Positions 8,596 to 17,925 of a DNA stretch of 64,000 nt are shown piece by piece. The translations under genes and the position numbers were made by a program. Source of the DNA: Paractinoplanes durhamensis (GTDB lineage: Bacteria; Actinomycetota; Actinomycetes; Mycobacteriales; Micromonosporaceae). Each line of letters begins with the position of its first letter. Within the stretch, counting starts at the first letter, position 1. Location: the NCBI RefSeq assembly GCF_016862175.1, contig NZ_BOML01000021.1, forward strand, positions 62,001 through 126,000. The letters are read 5' to 3'. Below the pieces are notes generated by a model. That model ran no database searches. It was not told the DNA's origin and was given only the letters and a program-made list of their open reading frames with translations.

Positions 8596-10316
8596 CGGCG
8601 CGGCGACGCCACTTCTCGGCGCGCTACGCCGAGCAGTCCCCGACGATCTTCCTGATCCTGCGGCGGATGCGGGTGCCGCTGATCTTCCTGATCGTGATCT
8701 TCTCGGTCAGCGTGCTCGGCCTGACCCTCATCCCCGGGCAGCGCGGCACCGGCATGAGCTTCTTCGACGCGTTCTACTTCATGAGCTACACGGCCACCAC
8801 GATCGGCTACGGCGAACTGCCGGAGCCGTTCAGCGGCGGCCAGCGCCTCTGGGTGATGGCGACGATCTATCTGACCGTCGTGGGCTGGGCCTACACCATC
8901 GGCTCGCTGCTGGCCCTGATCCAGGACCGGACGTTCCGGCAGGCGCTGGCCCTGCGCCGATTCAGCCGTACGGTCAACCGGTTGCGCGAGCCGTTCCTGC
9001 TGCTCGCCGGCTACGGCCAGACCGGGCAGATCCTCGGCCGGGCGCTCGACTCGCTGGGCCGCCGGATGGTGGTGCTGGACCTGTCGGCCGAGCGGGTGGA
9101 CGCCCTGGACATCGACTCCTACCACGCCGACGTGCCCGGCCTGGTCGGCGACGCCACCGACCCGCACACCCTCGACCTGGCCGGCCTGGAGCACCCGCGC
9201 TGCGAGGGCGTGCTGGCGCTGACCGACAGCGACGAGGTCAACCTGGTGGTGGCGATGACCGCGGCGCTGATCCGGCCGGACATCCCGGTGGTGGTGCGCA
9301 CCCTGTCGCCGGCGATCGAGCACCGGATGCGGTCGTTCGGCTCGCCGACCGTGGTCAACCCGTTCGACCGTTTCGGCGATCACGTCCGGCTGGCCCTGCA
9401 CGCGCCGGCCTCGTACCAGTTGATGTCCTGGCTGGTCGGTGGGCCGGGCGCGGAGCTGCCAGCGCCCGGCCGGCCACCCGCGGCCGGGCGCTGGGTGGTG
9501 TGCGGCTACGGCCGGTTCGGCCGCAAGTTCGTCGAGGACCTGCGGGCCGACGGCCTCGAGGTCACCATCATCGACGCGGCCGAGCAGGAGGACGAGCCGG
9601 GGGTGATCGTCGGCGACGCCGCCGATCCGGCCGTGCTGCGCCAGGCCCGGCTGGCCGACGCGGTCGGGTTCGTGGCCGGCACCGACAACGACGCCACCAA
9701 CCTGTCGCTGATCGCCGCGGCCCGCCGACTCCACCGCGGCCTGTTCATCGCCGCCCGGCAGAACCGCCGGGCCAGCGCGCCGCTGTTCGCCGCGCTGGAG
9801 ATCGACTGGGTGCTGGTGGCGGCCGAGGTGGTGGCCCGGGAGATCTACGCCCAGCTGAGCACGCCGCTGCTGTGGCGGTTCCTGCAGGACATGCCGGGCC
9901 GCGGCAACGAGTGGGCGGACCGGTTGCTCGACCGGCTGCAGGCGCACTGCGGCAGCCGGCTGGGCAGCGTCTGGAAGATGACCCTGTCCGACGCGGAGGC
10001 GCCCGCCCTCGGACCGTGGCTGCGCGGCGGTGACGCCCTCCTCGGCGATCTGCTGCGCAGCCCGCACAACCGGGACGAGCAGGTGGCGGCGGTGCCGCTC
10101 CTGCTCCTCCGGGACGGCGAGACGATCCTCGGGCCGGAGGACGACGTACGCCTGGCGGCCGGCGACCAGCTCCTGTTCGTCGGCCATCCGGTGGCCCGGC
10201 GCGCCCTGATCGACATCATGCTCAACCGCGCGACCAGCGAGTACGTCCTGCACGACCGTACGGTCCCGGCGGGTTGGCTCTGGCAGCGTCTTTCCCGCCG
10301 GATACCGGATTCCTGA
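8592..10316 (+). CDS. Potassium channel protein with two RCK/TrkA-N domains
   Basis: A 574-residue membrane protein. A transmembrane segment (residues about 27-48) is followed by a pore loop with the selectivity-filter sequence TTIGYGE, then a second transmembrane helix. Two Rossmann RCK domains come next: LLLAGYGQTGQILG, and later RWVVCGYGRFGRKF. A TrkA-C-like end carries an AAGDQLLFVG motif. It should form a K+ channel gated by ligands such as nucleotides. The ATG at 8592 overlaps the stop of the preceding gene; a longer upstream frame exists but would run through that gene out of phase and is not credible. A terminator hairpin overlaps its stop. Confidence 0.93.
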   Translation: MTARRRHFSARYAEQSPTIFLILRRMRVPLIFLIVIFSVSVLGLTLIPGQRGTGMSFFDAFYFMSYTATTIGYGELPEPFSGGQRLWVMATIYLTVVGWAYTIGSLLALIQDRTFRQALALRRFSRTVNRLREPFLLLAGYGQTGQILGRALDSLGRRMVVLDLSAERVDALDIDSYHADVPGLVGDATDPHTLDLAGLEHPRCEGVLALTDSDEVNLVVAMTAALIRPDIPVVVRTLSPAIEHRMRSFGSPTVVNPFDRFGDHVRLALHAPASYQLMSWLVGGPGAELPAPGRPPAAGRWVVCGYGRFGRKFVEDLRADGLEVTIIDAAEQEDEPGVIVGDAADPAVLRQARLADAVGFVAGTDNDATNLSLIAAARRLHRGLFIAARQNRRASAPLFAALEIDWVLVAAEVVAREIYAQLSTPLLWRFLQDMPGRGNEWADRLLDRLQAHCGSRLGSVWKMTLSDAEAPALGPWLRGGDALLGDLLRSPHNRDEQVAAVPLLLLRDGETILGPEDDVRLAAGDQLLFVGHPVARRALIDIMLNRATSEYVLHDRTVPAGWLWQRLSRRIPDS

Positions 10317-10336
10317 CCGGCATTCTTGCCGGTCAG
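10313..10336. terminator. Bidirectional terminator hairpin
   Basis: CTGACCGGC (10313-10321) pairs perfectly with GCCGGTCAG (10328-10336) around a 6-nt loop. It overlaps the stop codon of the potassium channel gene and serves the convergent small gene on the other strand. There is no long U tract, as is common in actinomycetes. Confidence 0.7.
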
Positions 10337-10372
10337 CCGGTGCTCCTGCCGCTCAGCGCCTTCGGGTTTCGG

Positions 10373-10603
10373 TCAGCGGCTGAAGGCGAAGCGGCGCTTC
10401 TTCTTCGGGCGCAGGCCGGACAGGGTGTCGGCGCCCTGGCGCAGCAGGCGGGTCGCCCGGTTGGCACCGCGCCTCTTCTCCAGGGTGTCGCTGAGCTTGC
10501 GGGCGCCAGCCGCGGCGAGCGGGACGGCGACGGCCATGATGACGAAGCGTCGGATCAGATTCGGGATCATTTTCGTCAAATACCCGCTCGGGCCGCCCGC
10601 CAT
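10373..10603 (-). CDS. Small basic membrane-associated hypothetical protein
   Basis: A 76-residue protein beginning 3 bp after the nadE stop, so probably co-transcribed with it. One hydrophobic stretch, FVIMAVAVPLAAAGA, is followed by a basic tail ending PKKKRRFAFSR. An internal ATG at 10570 (MIPNLIRRF) is an alternative start that would leave the hydrophobic stretch at the very N-terminus. No known domain was recognised and no function is inferred. Confidence 0.62.
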   Translation of the reverse strand: MAGGPSGYLTKMIPNLIRRFVIMAVAVPLAAAGARKLSDTLEKRRGANRATRLLRQGADTLSGLRPKKKRRFAFSR

Positions 10604-10606
10604 GCG

Positions 10607-11449
10607 TCAGCCGCGCCACCAGTCGTCGAGCGGGGTGACCGGGACGGTGCGCTTGTGCCGGGTGGCCAGGTAGACCGACTCGACCCGGGCGGCCAGCTCC
10701 GGCGTGACGCCGACCCCCTCCAGATAGTCGTCGATCTCGGCGTAGGTGAGGCCGAGGGCCACCTCGTCGGGCAGCGCCGGGCGATCGTCCTCGAGGTCGG
10801 CGGTCGGCACCTTCTGCCAGGTGCTGGCGGGCGCGCCCAGCTCGCGCAGCAGGGCGGCACCCTGGCGCTTGGTCAGGCCGGTCAGCGGGGTGAGGTCGAC
10901 GCCGCCGTCGCCGTACTTGGTGAAGAAGCCGGTCACCGCCTCGGCGGCGTGATCGGTGCCGACCACCAGCAGGTTCAGCTGGCCGGCGATCGAATACTGG
11001 ATCACCATGCGCTCGCGGGCCTTGATGTTGCCGCGGACGAAATCGCGCAGCCGGGGCTCCTCGCCGAGCAGCTCGACCAGGCCGAGGGCGGACTCGGCGG
11101 CGACCGCGTCGGCGCTCGGCTTGACGTTGACCGCGATCGACCGGTCCGGCCGCAGGAACTCCAGGGCGATCTGCGCGTCGTCCTCGTCGGCCTGCACCCC
11201 GTACGGCAGACGGGCCGCCACGAACGTCGCCGGATGCCCCTCGGTGCGCAGCTCCTCGGCCGCGAGCTGGCACAACCGCCCGGTGAGGGTGCTGTCCTGA
11301 CCGCCGCTGATCCCGAGCACGAAGCCCTGGGCTCCAGTGGACCGCAGATAGTCCTTGAGGAAGTCGACGCGCCGGCGGATCTCCGCCTTCGGCTCGATCG
11401 ACGGTTGCACACCGAGCTCGGCAAGAATGTGCCGTCTTAGGTCCGTCAC
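10607..11449 (-). CDS. nadE: Ammonia-dependent NAD+ synthetase
   Basis: A 280-residue enzyme, the length of the E. coli-type NadE that uses free ammonia; no glutaminase domain is present. It adenylates nicotinic acid adenine dinucleotide and amidates it to NAD+. The ATP-pyrophosphatase P-loop is [15 protein letters not shown] near residue 43. [20 protein letters not shown] and LTKRQG are further family motifs. The start is GTG. TACAGT (minus strand, 11457-11462) lies 7 nt upstream and no Shine-Dalgarno is evident, so the message is probably leaderless. A small membrane protein gene follows in the same direction. Confidence 0.95.
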   Translation of the reverse strand: MTDLRRHILAELGVQPSIEPKAEIRRRVDFLKDYLRSTGAQGFVLGISGGQDSTLTGRLCQLAAEELRTEGHPATFVAARLPYGVQADEDDAQIALEFLRPDRSIAVNVKPSADAVAAESALGLVELLGEEPRLRDFVRGNIKARERMVIQYSIAGQLNLLVVGTDHAAEAVTGFFTKYGDGGVDLTPLTGLTKRQGAALLRELGAPASTWQKVPTADLEDDRPALPDEVALGLTYAEIDDYLEGVGVTPELAARVESVYLATRHKRTVPVTPLDDWWRG

Positions 11450-11599
11450 GCCCCGAACTGTAGTGGCGGCCGCCCGGCAAATCGGGCCAGACTGGCAGCA
11501 AAGTTAATTCGATCTCACCGCATCCGGATTCACACCTGGCATCTACCGGAGGCCACGGCGTAGCTTCCGTTTAGCCCCTTGCGAATGAGGAAGGACACG

Positions 11600-14500
11600 T
11601 TGACCGCGATCTTCGGAAACGCGCCGGGGTCACTCTCCGATCTGGAGGTGATCTCGCAACTCGGGCGCGGTGCGGAGACCGTGGTCTACCGGGTTCGCCG
11701 GCACGGCGGCGACTACACGCTGAAGGTGCTGACCGCCCCCGACGCGGAGAAGGCGCTGCCCGCGGTGCGCCGGGAGGCCGCGCTGCTCGGACATGTCGGG
11801 CATCCGCTGCTGCCGCGGATCTTCGAGGTCGGTTCGAGCACGGCCGGGCCCTACCTGATCCTGGAATACATCGACGGGCTCCCGCTCTCCGACACGCTGC
11901 GCCGCGGCCCGTTCGACGAGAGCGCCGCGGTCCGGCTCGCGATCGACCTGACCGGACCCCTCGCCGCCGCGCACCGGGCCGGCATCGTGCACCGCGACGT
12001 CAAGCCGGACAACGTGATCGTGGAGCCGGCCGGCACCGGCCGGCTGATCGACTTCGGGCTCGCCGCCCGCGGCGGGGTCCACGACGACCGGGTCGCCGGC
12101 ACGCTGCTCTACTGCGCCCCCGAGCAGACCGGCATGCTGAAACGACCGGTCGACGGCCGCTCCGATCTGTACGCACTGGGCGTCCTGCTCTACGAGTGCG
12201 TCACCGGCCAGGTGCCCTACCAGGCGAAGGACGCGGGCGAGCTGATCCGCCAGCACGCCACCGCGCCGATCCCGGACGCCCGCACACGGTGCCCGGGCCT
12301 CTCGCCGACGATGGCCGGGATCATCGCGACGCTGATGGCCAAGGACCCGGACGACCGCTACCAGAGCGGCGAGAGCCTGCTCAGCGACCTGGGCCGGCTG
12401 GCCGCCGACCCGGGCGCCACCCTGGTGATAACGGCCGACCAGGGTGCCGTGCAGCCGATCGGCCAGCAGCGGCTGGTCGGCCGCGACCAGGAAGTGATCA
12501 CCCTGGCGCACCGCTGGCTGCGGGCCCGGGACGGGGCCGGCGGCGCGGTCGTGGTCGAGGGCCCGGCCGGCGCCGGCAAGACCCGGCTGGTCAAGGAGCT
12601 GACCAACGCGGTCGCCTCGGACGGCGACCTCACCCTCTACGGCAAGTGCGTGCCCGACGATCCGGTGCCGCTCGCCCCGCTGCGCGGTGCGGTCGAGCGC
12701 TACCTGCGGACCGTGAAGCGCCTGCCGCCGCCCGATCGGGACCGCGCGGTCGAGCAGCTGCGCCGGGCCGCCGGCCGGGGCGGCCCGCTGCTGCGGACCC
12801 TGTCGCCGCTGCTGGCCGACCTGGTGCAGGCCCCCGAGATCGACGAGCTGAACCGGCACGAGCAGTTCGTCAACGCGGTCGCCGCGTTCCTCATCGGACT
12901 CGCCGACGAGTTCCAGGGTGCCGTCCTGCACATCGACGACGTGCAGTGGCTCGACGACCCGACCCGCCGGGTGCTGCAGCGGATCACCAGCCGGCTCACC
13001 GGCACCCCGCTGCTGGTGATCGCGACCAGCCGCGACGACCCGGACAGCGCGCCCGCCCTCAACCGCTTCGGCGCCGACATGGACGCCACCCTCGACACCC
13101 GGCTGCCGCTGCCGCCGCTCGACCCGGACGCGGTCCAGGAGCTGGTCACCGAGCACCTGGGCGCGGCCGAGCTGCCCGCCGGGCAGGTCGAGGAGCTGGC
13201 CCTGCGGGCCGGCGGCAACCCGTTCACCATCGGCGAGTACGTCCGGGCGGTCTTCGACGCCGGCCTGGTCACCCCGTCGTGGGGTGGCTGGCAGCTCGAC
13301 ATGGCCGGGCTGGACCGGCTCGAGCTCTCCGGCGACGCGGTCGACCTGGTGCTGCAGCGCATCGACGGCCTCGGCGCGGACAGCCGGCGGCTGCTGGTCG
13401 CCGCGGCGGCGGGCGGCCGGTCCTTCCCGACCGACCTGGTCGCGAAGGTCTGCGACATCGACCCGCGGTGGGCCCGCGGCATGCTGGCCGAGGCCGAGTC
13501 GCGCCGGCTGGTGACCGCCACCGGCGCCGACGGCTACCGCTTCCTGCACGACCGGATCCGGGAGGCGCTGCTCGTCGGCCTGGACGCCGACGCGATGCGC
13601 CGGCTGCACCAGCGCATCGCCGAGGTGATGGAGGCGGCCGCCCCCGACGACCCCCGCTTCGTCTACGCGATCGCCCGGCACTACGCCCGCGGCGAGACCG
13701 ACCGCCGGCCGCAGCGCGTCTACCTCAGCGGGTTCGCCGCCGGCCGGCTGGCCCTGGCCGATCAGGCCCCGGCCGAGGCCTGCGAGTTCCTCGAGGTGGC
13801 GGCGCGCGCGGCCCAGTCGGCCGGGGTCAACCCGCCGGCCGCGTTCTTCCTCACCCGGGGCATCAGCTGCGCCCGCTCCGGCCGTTTCGGCGAGGCCCTG
13901 CGCCACCTGGACGACGCGCTGCGCGGCGAACCGGACCGGCTGCGCCGCGCCGAGATCCGGGCGCAGACCGCGATGGTCCACAACAGCGCGTGGAACCCGG
14001 ACCGGGCGTTCGACGCCGTCCGCCTCGGCCTCGCCGAGCTGGGCGCGCCGCTGCCGCGCGGCCGGGTCGGGATGGTGCTGAGCACGCTGGTGTCGCTGGT
14101 GACCGGCCTGATCGTCGGCCGCACCCACCTGGGCTTCGGCACCGCCCGCGGCCGCGCCCGGGACCGCTACCGCCTGCAGGCCGTCCTCTGCGACATAGCC
14201 ACGTTCGCGCTGTCGATGCGGATGCGCCGGGCGATGCGCGCGACGATGAGCCTGCGCGCCCTCTACCCGATCAACCGGCTCGGGCCGGGCCGCGAATACG
14301 CCCAGCACATGGCTGGTCTCGGGGTGATCGCCGACGTGGCCGGCCGGGCGAAACTCGCGAACCATCTCTTCGACCGGGCCTACGCGGTGGCCGGCGACAT
14401 CGGCGACCCGCAGCTGGTCGCCTACGTCGAGTGGAAGCGCGGCGCGGGCAGCCACCTCAGCGGCCGCGACGACGAGAGCCAGGTGTGGAGCCGGGTCCTC

Positions 14501-16879
14501 ATCGAGCACGAGCGGTGGCTGGAGCTCGGCGACTACCTGACCGGCGTGTCCACCGTGTGCATGCAGTACTTCAAGCGGGGCTGCACCGCCGAGGCCGAGG
14601 CGTGGTACCAGCGGGCCCGCGCCCGGCTCGGCCCGGGCGCCGAGGCGGAGGGGGCCGCGATCGGCGCGGTCGGGGTCGTCATCGCCGCCCAGCGGGGCCG
14701 GACCGAGGAGGCGACCGCCCGGATCGAGGCGCTGCGCCGGTTCCTGCGGGCCAACCCGGAGAACCCGATGCAGCTGATCAACCTGTACGGCGCGCAGATG
14801 GTCGCCCTGGTCGAGCAGAGCGAGTTCGGCGAGCCGTTCGAGCGGCTCGCCACCGAGTTCGCGGCGCTCGGCCTGGACGCCGCGTCGATGGTCCCCGAGC
14901 AGCGCATCTACTACGTCTTCGAGGCGCTCGGCCGGCTCGCCCGGTGCCGGGCCACGCACCGCGGCCTGGACGCCGCCGAGGCCGCGATCACCGCGCTGGG
15001 GAAGATGGCCGACACCAAGCCGCTGCGCGCGTTCCACCTGGTGACCCGGGCCGACCTCGAGGTGCTCCAGGGGCGGGCGGCGGACGCGATCCGCACCCTG
15101 GCCGGCGTCGACGCCGAGCTGGTGCCGCTGGACGCGCCGCTGATCGCCTACGAGTCGGCCCGGGTGCACGCCCGCGCCCTGGAGGCGCTGGACCAGCCGG
15201 CCGCCGCCGGCCACCAGGCCAAACTCGCCCAGATGATCGCCGTCGAGCAGCAGTGGCCGCAGCGGATCCGGTGGGTCACCGACGAGTTCCGGGTCGCCCA
15301 GCACGCCTCCACCCAGCCCGGCTCGATCACGTTCACCACCAGCGACCCGATCCTGCCCCGGCCCGAGCCGGTGAGCCCGGCCGGCGGCGCCGACCGCTAC
15401 CAGCGCCGCCTCGAAGCGTTGCAGCAGGTCAGCCTCGCGTCGGCGACGGTCCTCGACCCGAGCGCGCTGGCCCGGGTGGCGCTCGACGAGACCCTGCGCA
15501 TCCTCGGCGCCGAACGCGCCTACCTGTTCCTGCTCGATCGCGACCTCGGCCGGCTCGTGCCGCACGTCGGCCGGGACGGCCAGGGCAACGACATCCAGGA
15601 GCTGACCGGCTACAGCTCCACCCTGGTCGACCGGGTCCGGCACTCCGGCGAGCCGCTCGTGGTGACCGGCAGCGAGGAGGGCGCCGCGCTCGGCTCGCAC
15701 AGCATGCAGACCCACGGCCTGCGCAGCATCCTGATCGCCCCGCTGCAGGTCGACGGCCAGCTGCGCGGCATCGTCTACCTGGACAGCCGGGTCGCCAAGG
15801 GCGTGTTCACCGCCGACGACGTCGACATCCTGAAAGCCATCACCAACCACATCGGGGTGTCCCTGGAAACCGCCCGCGCCGCCCAGCTGGAGGTCGCGGT
15901 GCAGGCCGCCCGGCGGCAGCGCGACGTGGCCGAGACGCTGCGCGCGGCGATGGCCGACCAGAGCTCCTCGCTCGACCCGGACGAGGTGATGCACCGGCTG
16001 CTGACCAGCCTGACCCGCACCCTCGGCGCCGACTCGGCGGTCCTGGTCACCCGGTCCGGCAACGACCGGCTGGAGGTCGCCGCCGCCTACGGGACGACCG
16101 CGCCGGTCGGTGCGCAGCTGCCGTCGGTACCGGCCGTCCTGCTCGACCTGACCGGCCCGCGGGCGCGGACGGTCTTCCCCGGCGACCGGGCGCCGTTCGG
16201 CGGGCTGCTCGGCGCCCCGCGCTGCTGGTGGGCGATCCAGGTGGCGCAGCGGGGCGAGCCGTTCGGCTTCCTGCTGGTCGGGGCGGACGGCGAGGGCGTG
16301 ATGACCGAGGCGCAGATCCAGATCGCCGCCGCGATCGCCGATCAGGGCATGACGGCGTACGAAAATGCTCGTCTCTTCAGCCAGGTGCGCGAGATGGCCA
16401 CCATGGACGGGCTCACCGGTCTCTACAACCGCAACCACTTCTTCGCCGAGGCGGGCCGCCAGGTGAGCCTGGCCCGGCAGTACGGGCAGCCGGTCGCCGC
16501 CATCATGGTCGACATCGACCACTTCAAACGCATCAACGACACGTACGGCCACCCGGTCGGCGACGAGGTGATCCGGATCGTGGCCGCCCGGCTGCGCGAC
16601 GCGCTCGGCGAGGGCGACGTGCTGGGCCGCTACGGCGGCGAGGAGTTCGCCGTGGTCACCGTGCAGATGCCGGCCGTCGACCTGGCCGAGCGGCTGCACA
16701 GCCTGGTCTCCGGCGAGCAGGTGCCGACCGCGGTGGGCCCGTTGCCGGTGACGATCAGCGTCGGCCTGGCCCACGGCGACGGCACCGAACCCGACCTGCG
16801 GCAGCTGCTCAGCCGCGCCGACCGGGCCCTCTACCAGGCCAAGCACAGCGGCCGCGACCGCGTCTGCGTCGCGCCGTAG
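11600..16879 (+). CDS. Ser/Thr protein kinase - AAA ATPase - helical repeat - GAF - GGDEF fusion protein
   Basis: A cytoplasmic protein of about 1759 residues. An N-terminal kinase (about 10-270) keeps the glycine loop LGRGAETVV, the LKVL lysine, HRDVKPDN, DFG and APE. A STAND/AAA-type ATPase follows (about 290-550), with Walker A EGPAGAGKT and Walker B-like HIDDVQWLDD. A long TPR-like helical region comes next (about 640-1190), then two GAF-like sensory domains (about 1275-1425 and 1455-1585). The C-terminal diguanylate cyclase has GGEEF at about 1679. The inhibitory RxxD site is not conserved (GEGD at that place), so product inhibition may be absent. The start is placed at TTG 11600 because AGGAAGG precedes it at 11588; ATG 11585 is the alternative. 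Its input ligands are unknown. Confidence 0.94.
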   Translation: MTAIFGNAPGSLSDLEVISQLGRGAETVVYRVRRHGGDYTLKVLTAPDAEKALPAVRREAALLGHVGHPLLPRIFEVGSSTAGPYLILEYIDGLPLSDTLRRGPFDESAAVRLAIDLTGPLAAAHRAGIVHRDVKPDNVIVEPAGTGRLIDFGLAARGGVHDDRVAGTLLYCAPEQTGMLKRPVDGRSDLYALGVLLYECVTGQVPYQAKDAGELIRQHATAPIPDARTRCPGLSPTMAGIIATLMAKDPDDRYQSGESLLSDLGRLAADPGATLVITADQGAVQPIGQQRLVGRDQEVITLAHRWLRARDGAGGAVVVEGPAGAGKTRLVKELTNAVASDGDLTLYGKCVPDDPVPLAPLRGAVERYLRTVKRLPPPDRDRAVEQLRRAAGRGGPLLRTLSPLLADLVQAPEIDELNRHEQFVNAVAAFLIGLADEFQGAVLHIDDVQWLDDPTRRVLQRITSRLTGTPLLVIATSRDDPDSAPALNRFGADMDATLDTRLPLPPLDPDAVQELVTEHLGAAELPAGQVEELALRAGGNPFTIGEYVRAVFDAGLVTPSWGGWQLDMAGLDRLELSGDAVDLVLQRIDGLGADSRRLLVAAAAGGRSFPTDLVAKVCDIDPRWARGMLAEAESRRLVTATGADGYRFLHDRIREALLVGLDADAMRRLHQRIAEVMEAAAPDDPRFVYAIARHYARGETDRRPQRVYLSGFAAGRLALADQAPAEACEFLEVAARAAQSAGVNPPAAFFLTRGISCARSGRFGEALRHLDDALRGEPDRLRRAEIRAQTAMVHNSAWNPDRAFDAVRLGLAELGAPLPRGRVGMVLSTLVSLVTGLIVGRTHLGFGTARGRARDRYRLQAVLCDIATFALSMRMRRAMRATMSLRALYPINRLGPGREYAQHMAGLGVIADVAGRAKLANHLFDRAYAVAGDIGDPQLVAYVEWKRGAGSHLSGRDDESQVWSRVLIEHERWLELGDYLTGVSTVCMQYFKRGCTAEAEAWYQRARARLGPGAEAEGAAIGAVGVVIAAQRGRTEEATARIEALRRFLRANPENPMQLINLYGAQMVALVEQSEFGEPFERLATEFAALGLDAASMVPEQRIYYVFEALGRLARCRATHRGLDAAEAAITALGKMADTKPLRAFHLVTRADLEVLQGRAADAIRTLAGVDAELVPLDAPLIAYESARVHARALEALDQPAAAGHQAKLAQMIAVEQQWPQRIRWVTDEFRVAQHASTQPGSITFTTSDPILPRPEPVSPAGGADRYQRRLEALQQVSLASATVLDPSALARVALDETLRILGAERAYLFLLDRDLGRLVPHVGRDGQGNDIQELTGYSSTLVDRVRHSGEPLVVTGSEEGAALGSHSMQTHGLRSILIAPLQVDGQLRGIVYLDSRVAKGVFTADDVDILKAITNHIGVSLETARAAQLEVAVQAARRQRDVAETLRAAMADQSSSLDPDEVMHRLLTSLTRTLGADSAVLVTRSGNDRLEVAAAYGTTAPVGAQLPSVPAVLLDLTGPRARTVFPGDRAPFGGLLGAPRCWWAIQVAQRGEPFGFLLVGADGEGVMTEAQIQIAAAIADQGMTAYENARLFSQVREMATMDGLTGLYNRNHFFAEAGRQVSLARQYGQPVAAIMVDIDHFKRINDTYGHPVGDEVIRIVAARLRDALGEGDVLGRYGGEEFAVVTVQMPAVDLAERLHSLVSGEQVPTAVGPLPVTISVGLAHGDGTEPDLRQLLSRADRALYQAKHSGRDRVCVAP

Positions 16880-16882
16880 GGC

Positions 16883-17308
16883 TCAGTCCCAGTCGGCCCA
16901 GGCGATCCAGCGCTCCGCCCGCAGCACCAGCAGCAGGGCCGCCGCGAGGTCGTCCGCGTCCCAGCCGCCGGCGAAGTCGTCCCGGCCGTACTTCTCGTCC
17001 AGCGCCACCAGATCGGCCATCGGCGGCGGGCGGCGGGTGGTGACCGGCCCGGACACGCTGACATAGCTGCGCACCGGCCCGTCGGTGACGTCCACGCACA
17101 GCGTCGCGTGCCCGCTACGGACCGCGTTGCGCGACTTCACCGCGGCCGCCTCGGCAAGAACGAGGATCTCGCCGCCGGCATAGCGGAAATGCACGGGTAC
17201 GGAGTGGATCCAGCCCGCTTCGTGCAGCGTGGAGAACACCCCGGTGACCGGCCGGGCCAGCAGCGCGATGCTCTCGTCGCGGCTCAGCCGCCGCCGGTTC
17301 TCGTCCAC
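16883..17308 (-). CDS. Pyridoxamine 5'-phosphate oxidase-fold protein
   Basis: A 141-residue split-barrel flavin-binding-type protein. Typical features are an early LLARPVTGVFSTLHEAG strand, VPVHFRYAGGEILVLAE, KSRNAVRSGHATLCVDV and an SVSGPVTT strand. Relatives bind FMN or F420 and reduce or sequester small molecules, but the substrate is not predictable. The GTG at 17308 is preferred to a longer frame starting at 17392, because the longer form would overlap the divergent NUDIX promoter, and TACTGT (minus strand, 17315-17320) lies 6 nt before this GTG. The gene is convergent with the kinase gene at 3 bp distance. Confidence 0.85.
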   Translation of the reverse strand: MDENRRRLSRDESIALLARPVTGVFSTLHEAGWIHSVPVHFRYAGGEILVLAEAAAVKSRNAVRSGHATLCVDVTDGPVRSYVSVSGPVTTRRPPPMADLVALDEKYGRDDFAGGWDADDLAAALLLVLRAERWIAWADWD

Positions 17309-17314
17309 GGCTGC

Positions 17315-17382
17315 ACAGTAGTCACCCTTTCGAGTTCGGTCGGGCGCGGTGCGCGCGTTGCCCGGCGCCGGTTCGCTAGCGT
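17315..17382. promoter_or_regulatory. Divergent leaderless promoters
   Basis: On the minus strand TACTGT (17320-17315) lies 6 nt from the GTG of the PPOX gene. On the plus strand TAGCGT (17377-17382) lies 8 nt from the ATG of the NUDIX gene. Neither gene has a good Shine-Dalgarno. Both fit the actinobacterial TAnnnT leaderless pattern; the -35 boxes are weak. Confidence 0.5.
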
Positions 17383-17390
17383 CGCCCGTC

Positions 17391-17891
17391 ATGAGTGCAG
17401 CCCTGCTACCCCCGGAGCAGTACTACGCCAGCCTTCCGAAGAGCATCAGTGGCGCCGGGGCGATCCTGTACGACGAGCGGGGCCGGGTCCTGCTCGTACG
17501 GCCGTCGTACCGCGACGACACCTGGGAGTTCCCCGGCGGCGGGCTGGAGGACGGCGAGTTCCCGCTCGACGCGGCCCGGCGCGAGCTGGACGAGGAGCTC
17601 GGTCTCGACCGCAAGCCCGGGCGGCTGCTGGTGGTCGACTGGGTGCCGCCGCAGCCCGACGGCCGGCCGGCGCTGGTCAACTTCCTCTTCGACGGCGGGC
17701 TGATCACCGAGGAGCAGGCCGGGCAGCAGATGCAGCTTGATTCCGACGAGCTGACCGAGTGGCGGCTGGCCGCCCCGGACGAGTGGGACGAGCTCCTCGT
17801 CCCGCACATGGCCCGCCGCCTGCGCGCCTGCGCCGACGCCCTGGCCGGGGGCCACACCGCCTACCTGCACGACGGCTGGCATCCCGGGTAG
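17391..17891 (+). CDS. NUDIX hydrolase
   Basis: A 166-residue pyrophosphohydrolase with a full NUDIX box, GGLEDGEFPLDAARRELDEE followed by LGL (about residues 44-66), which binds the divalent metal and nucleoside-diphosphate-linked substrate. Preceding strands read SGAGAILYDERGRVLLV. The substrate cannot be read; related proteins act on (d)NTPs or nucleotide sugars. The ATG at 17391 is chosen over an upstream in-frame ATG because TAGCGT lies 8 nt before it and because homologous sequence starts here. A strong hairpin overlaps the stop codon. Confidence 0.92.
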   Translation: MSAALLPPEQYYASLPKSISGAGAILYDERGRVLLVRPSYRDDTWEFPGGGLEDGEFPLDAARRELDEELGLDRKPGRLLVVDWVPPQPDGRPALVNFLFDGGLITEEQAGQQMQLDSDELTEWRLAAPDEWDELLVPHMARRLRACADALAGGHTAYLHDGWHPG

Positions 17892-17915
17892 GAAGGCGGG
17901 GCCTCCCTACCCGGG
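17883..17915. terminator. Bidirectional terminator hairpin
   Basis: CCCGGGTAGG (17883-17892) pairs perfectly with CCTACCCGGG (17906-17915), with an extra AGGC/GCCT inner stem. It overlaps the NUDIX stop codon and faces the 3' end of the decayed hydrolase gene on the other strand. Confidence 0.75.
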
Positions 17916-17925
17916 ACGGTTCGTC

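Noticed and set aside
12196-17043. Very long open frame (over 1600 codons) in another phase of the kinase/GGDEF gene, and a similarly long antisense frame at 11630-16846.
   Set aside because: Both are Arg/Pro/Gly- or Val/Gln/Asp-rich translations with no domain, as expected for shadow frames of high-GC genes; the kinase frame has complete motifs throughout.
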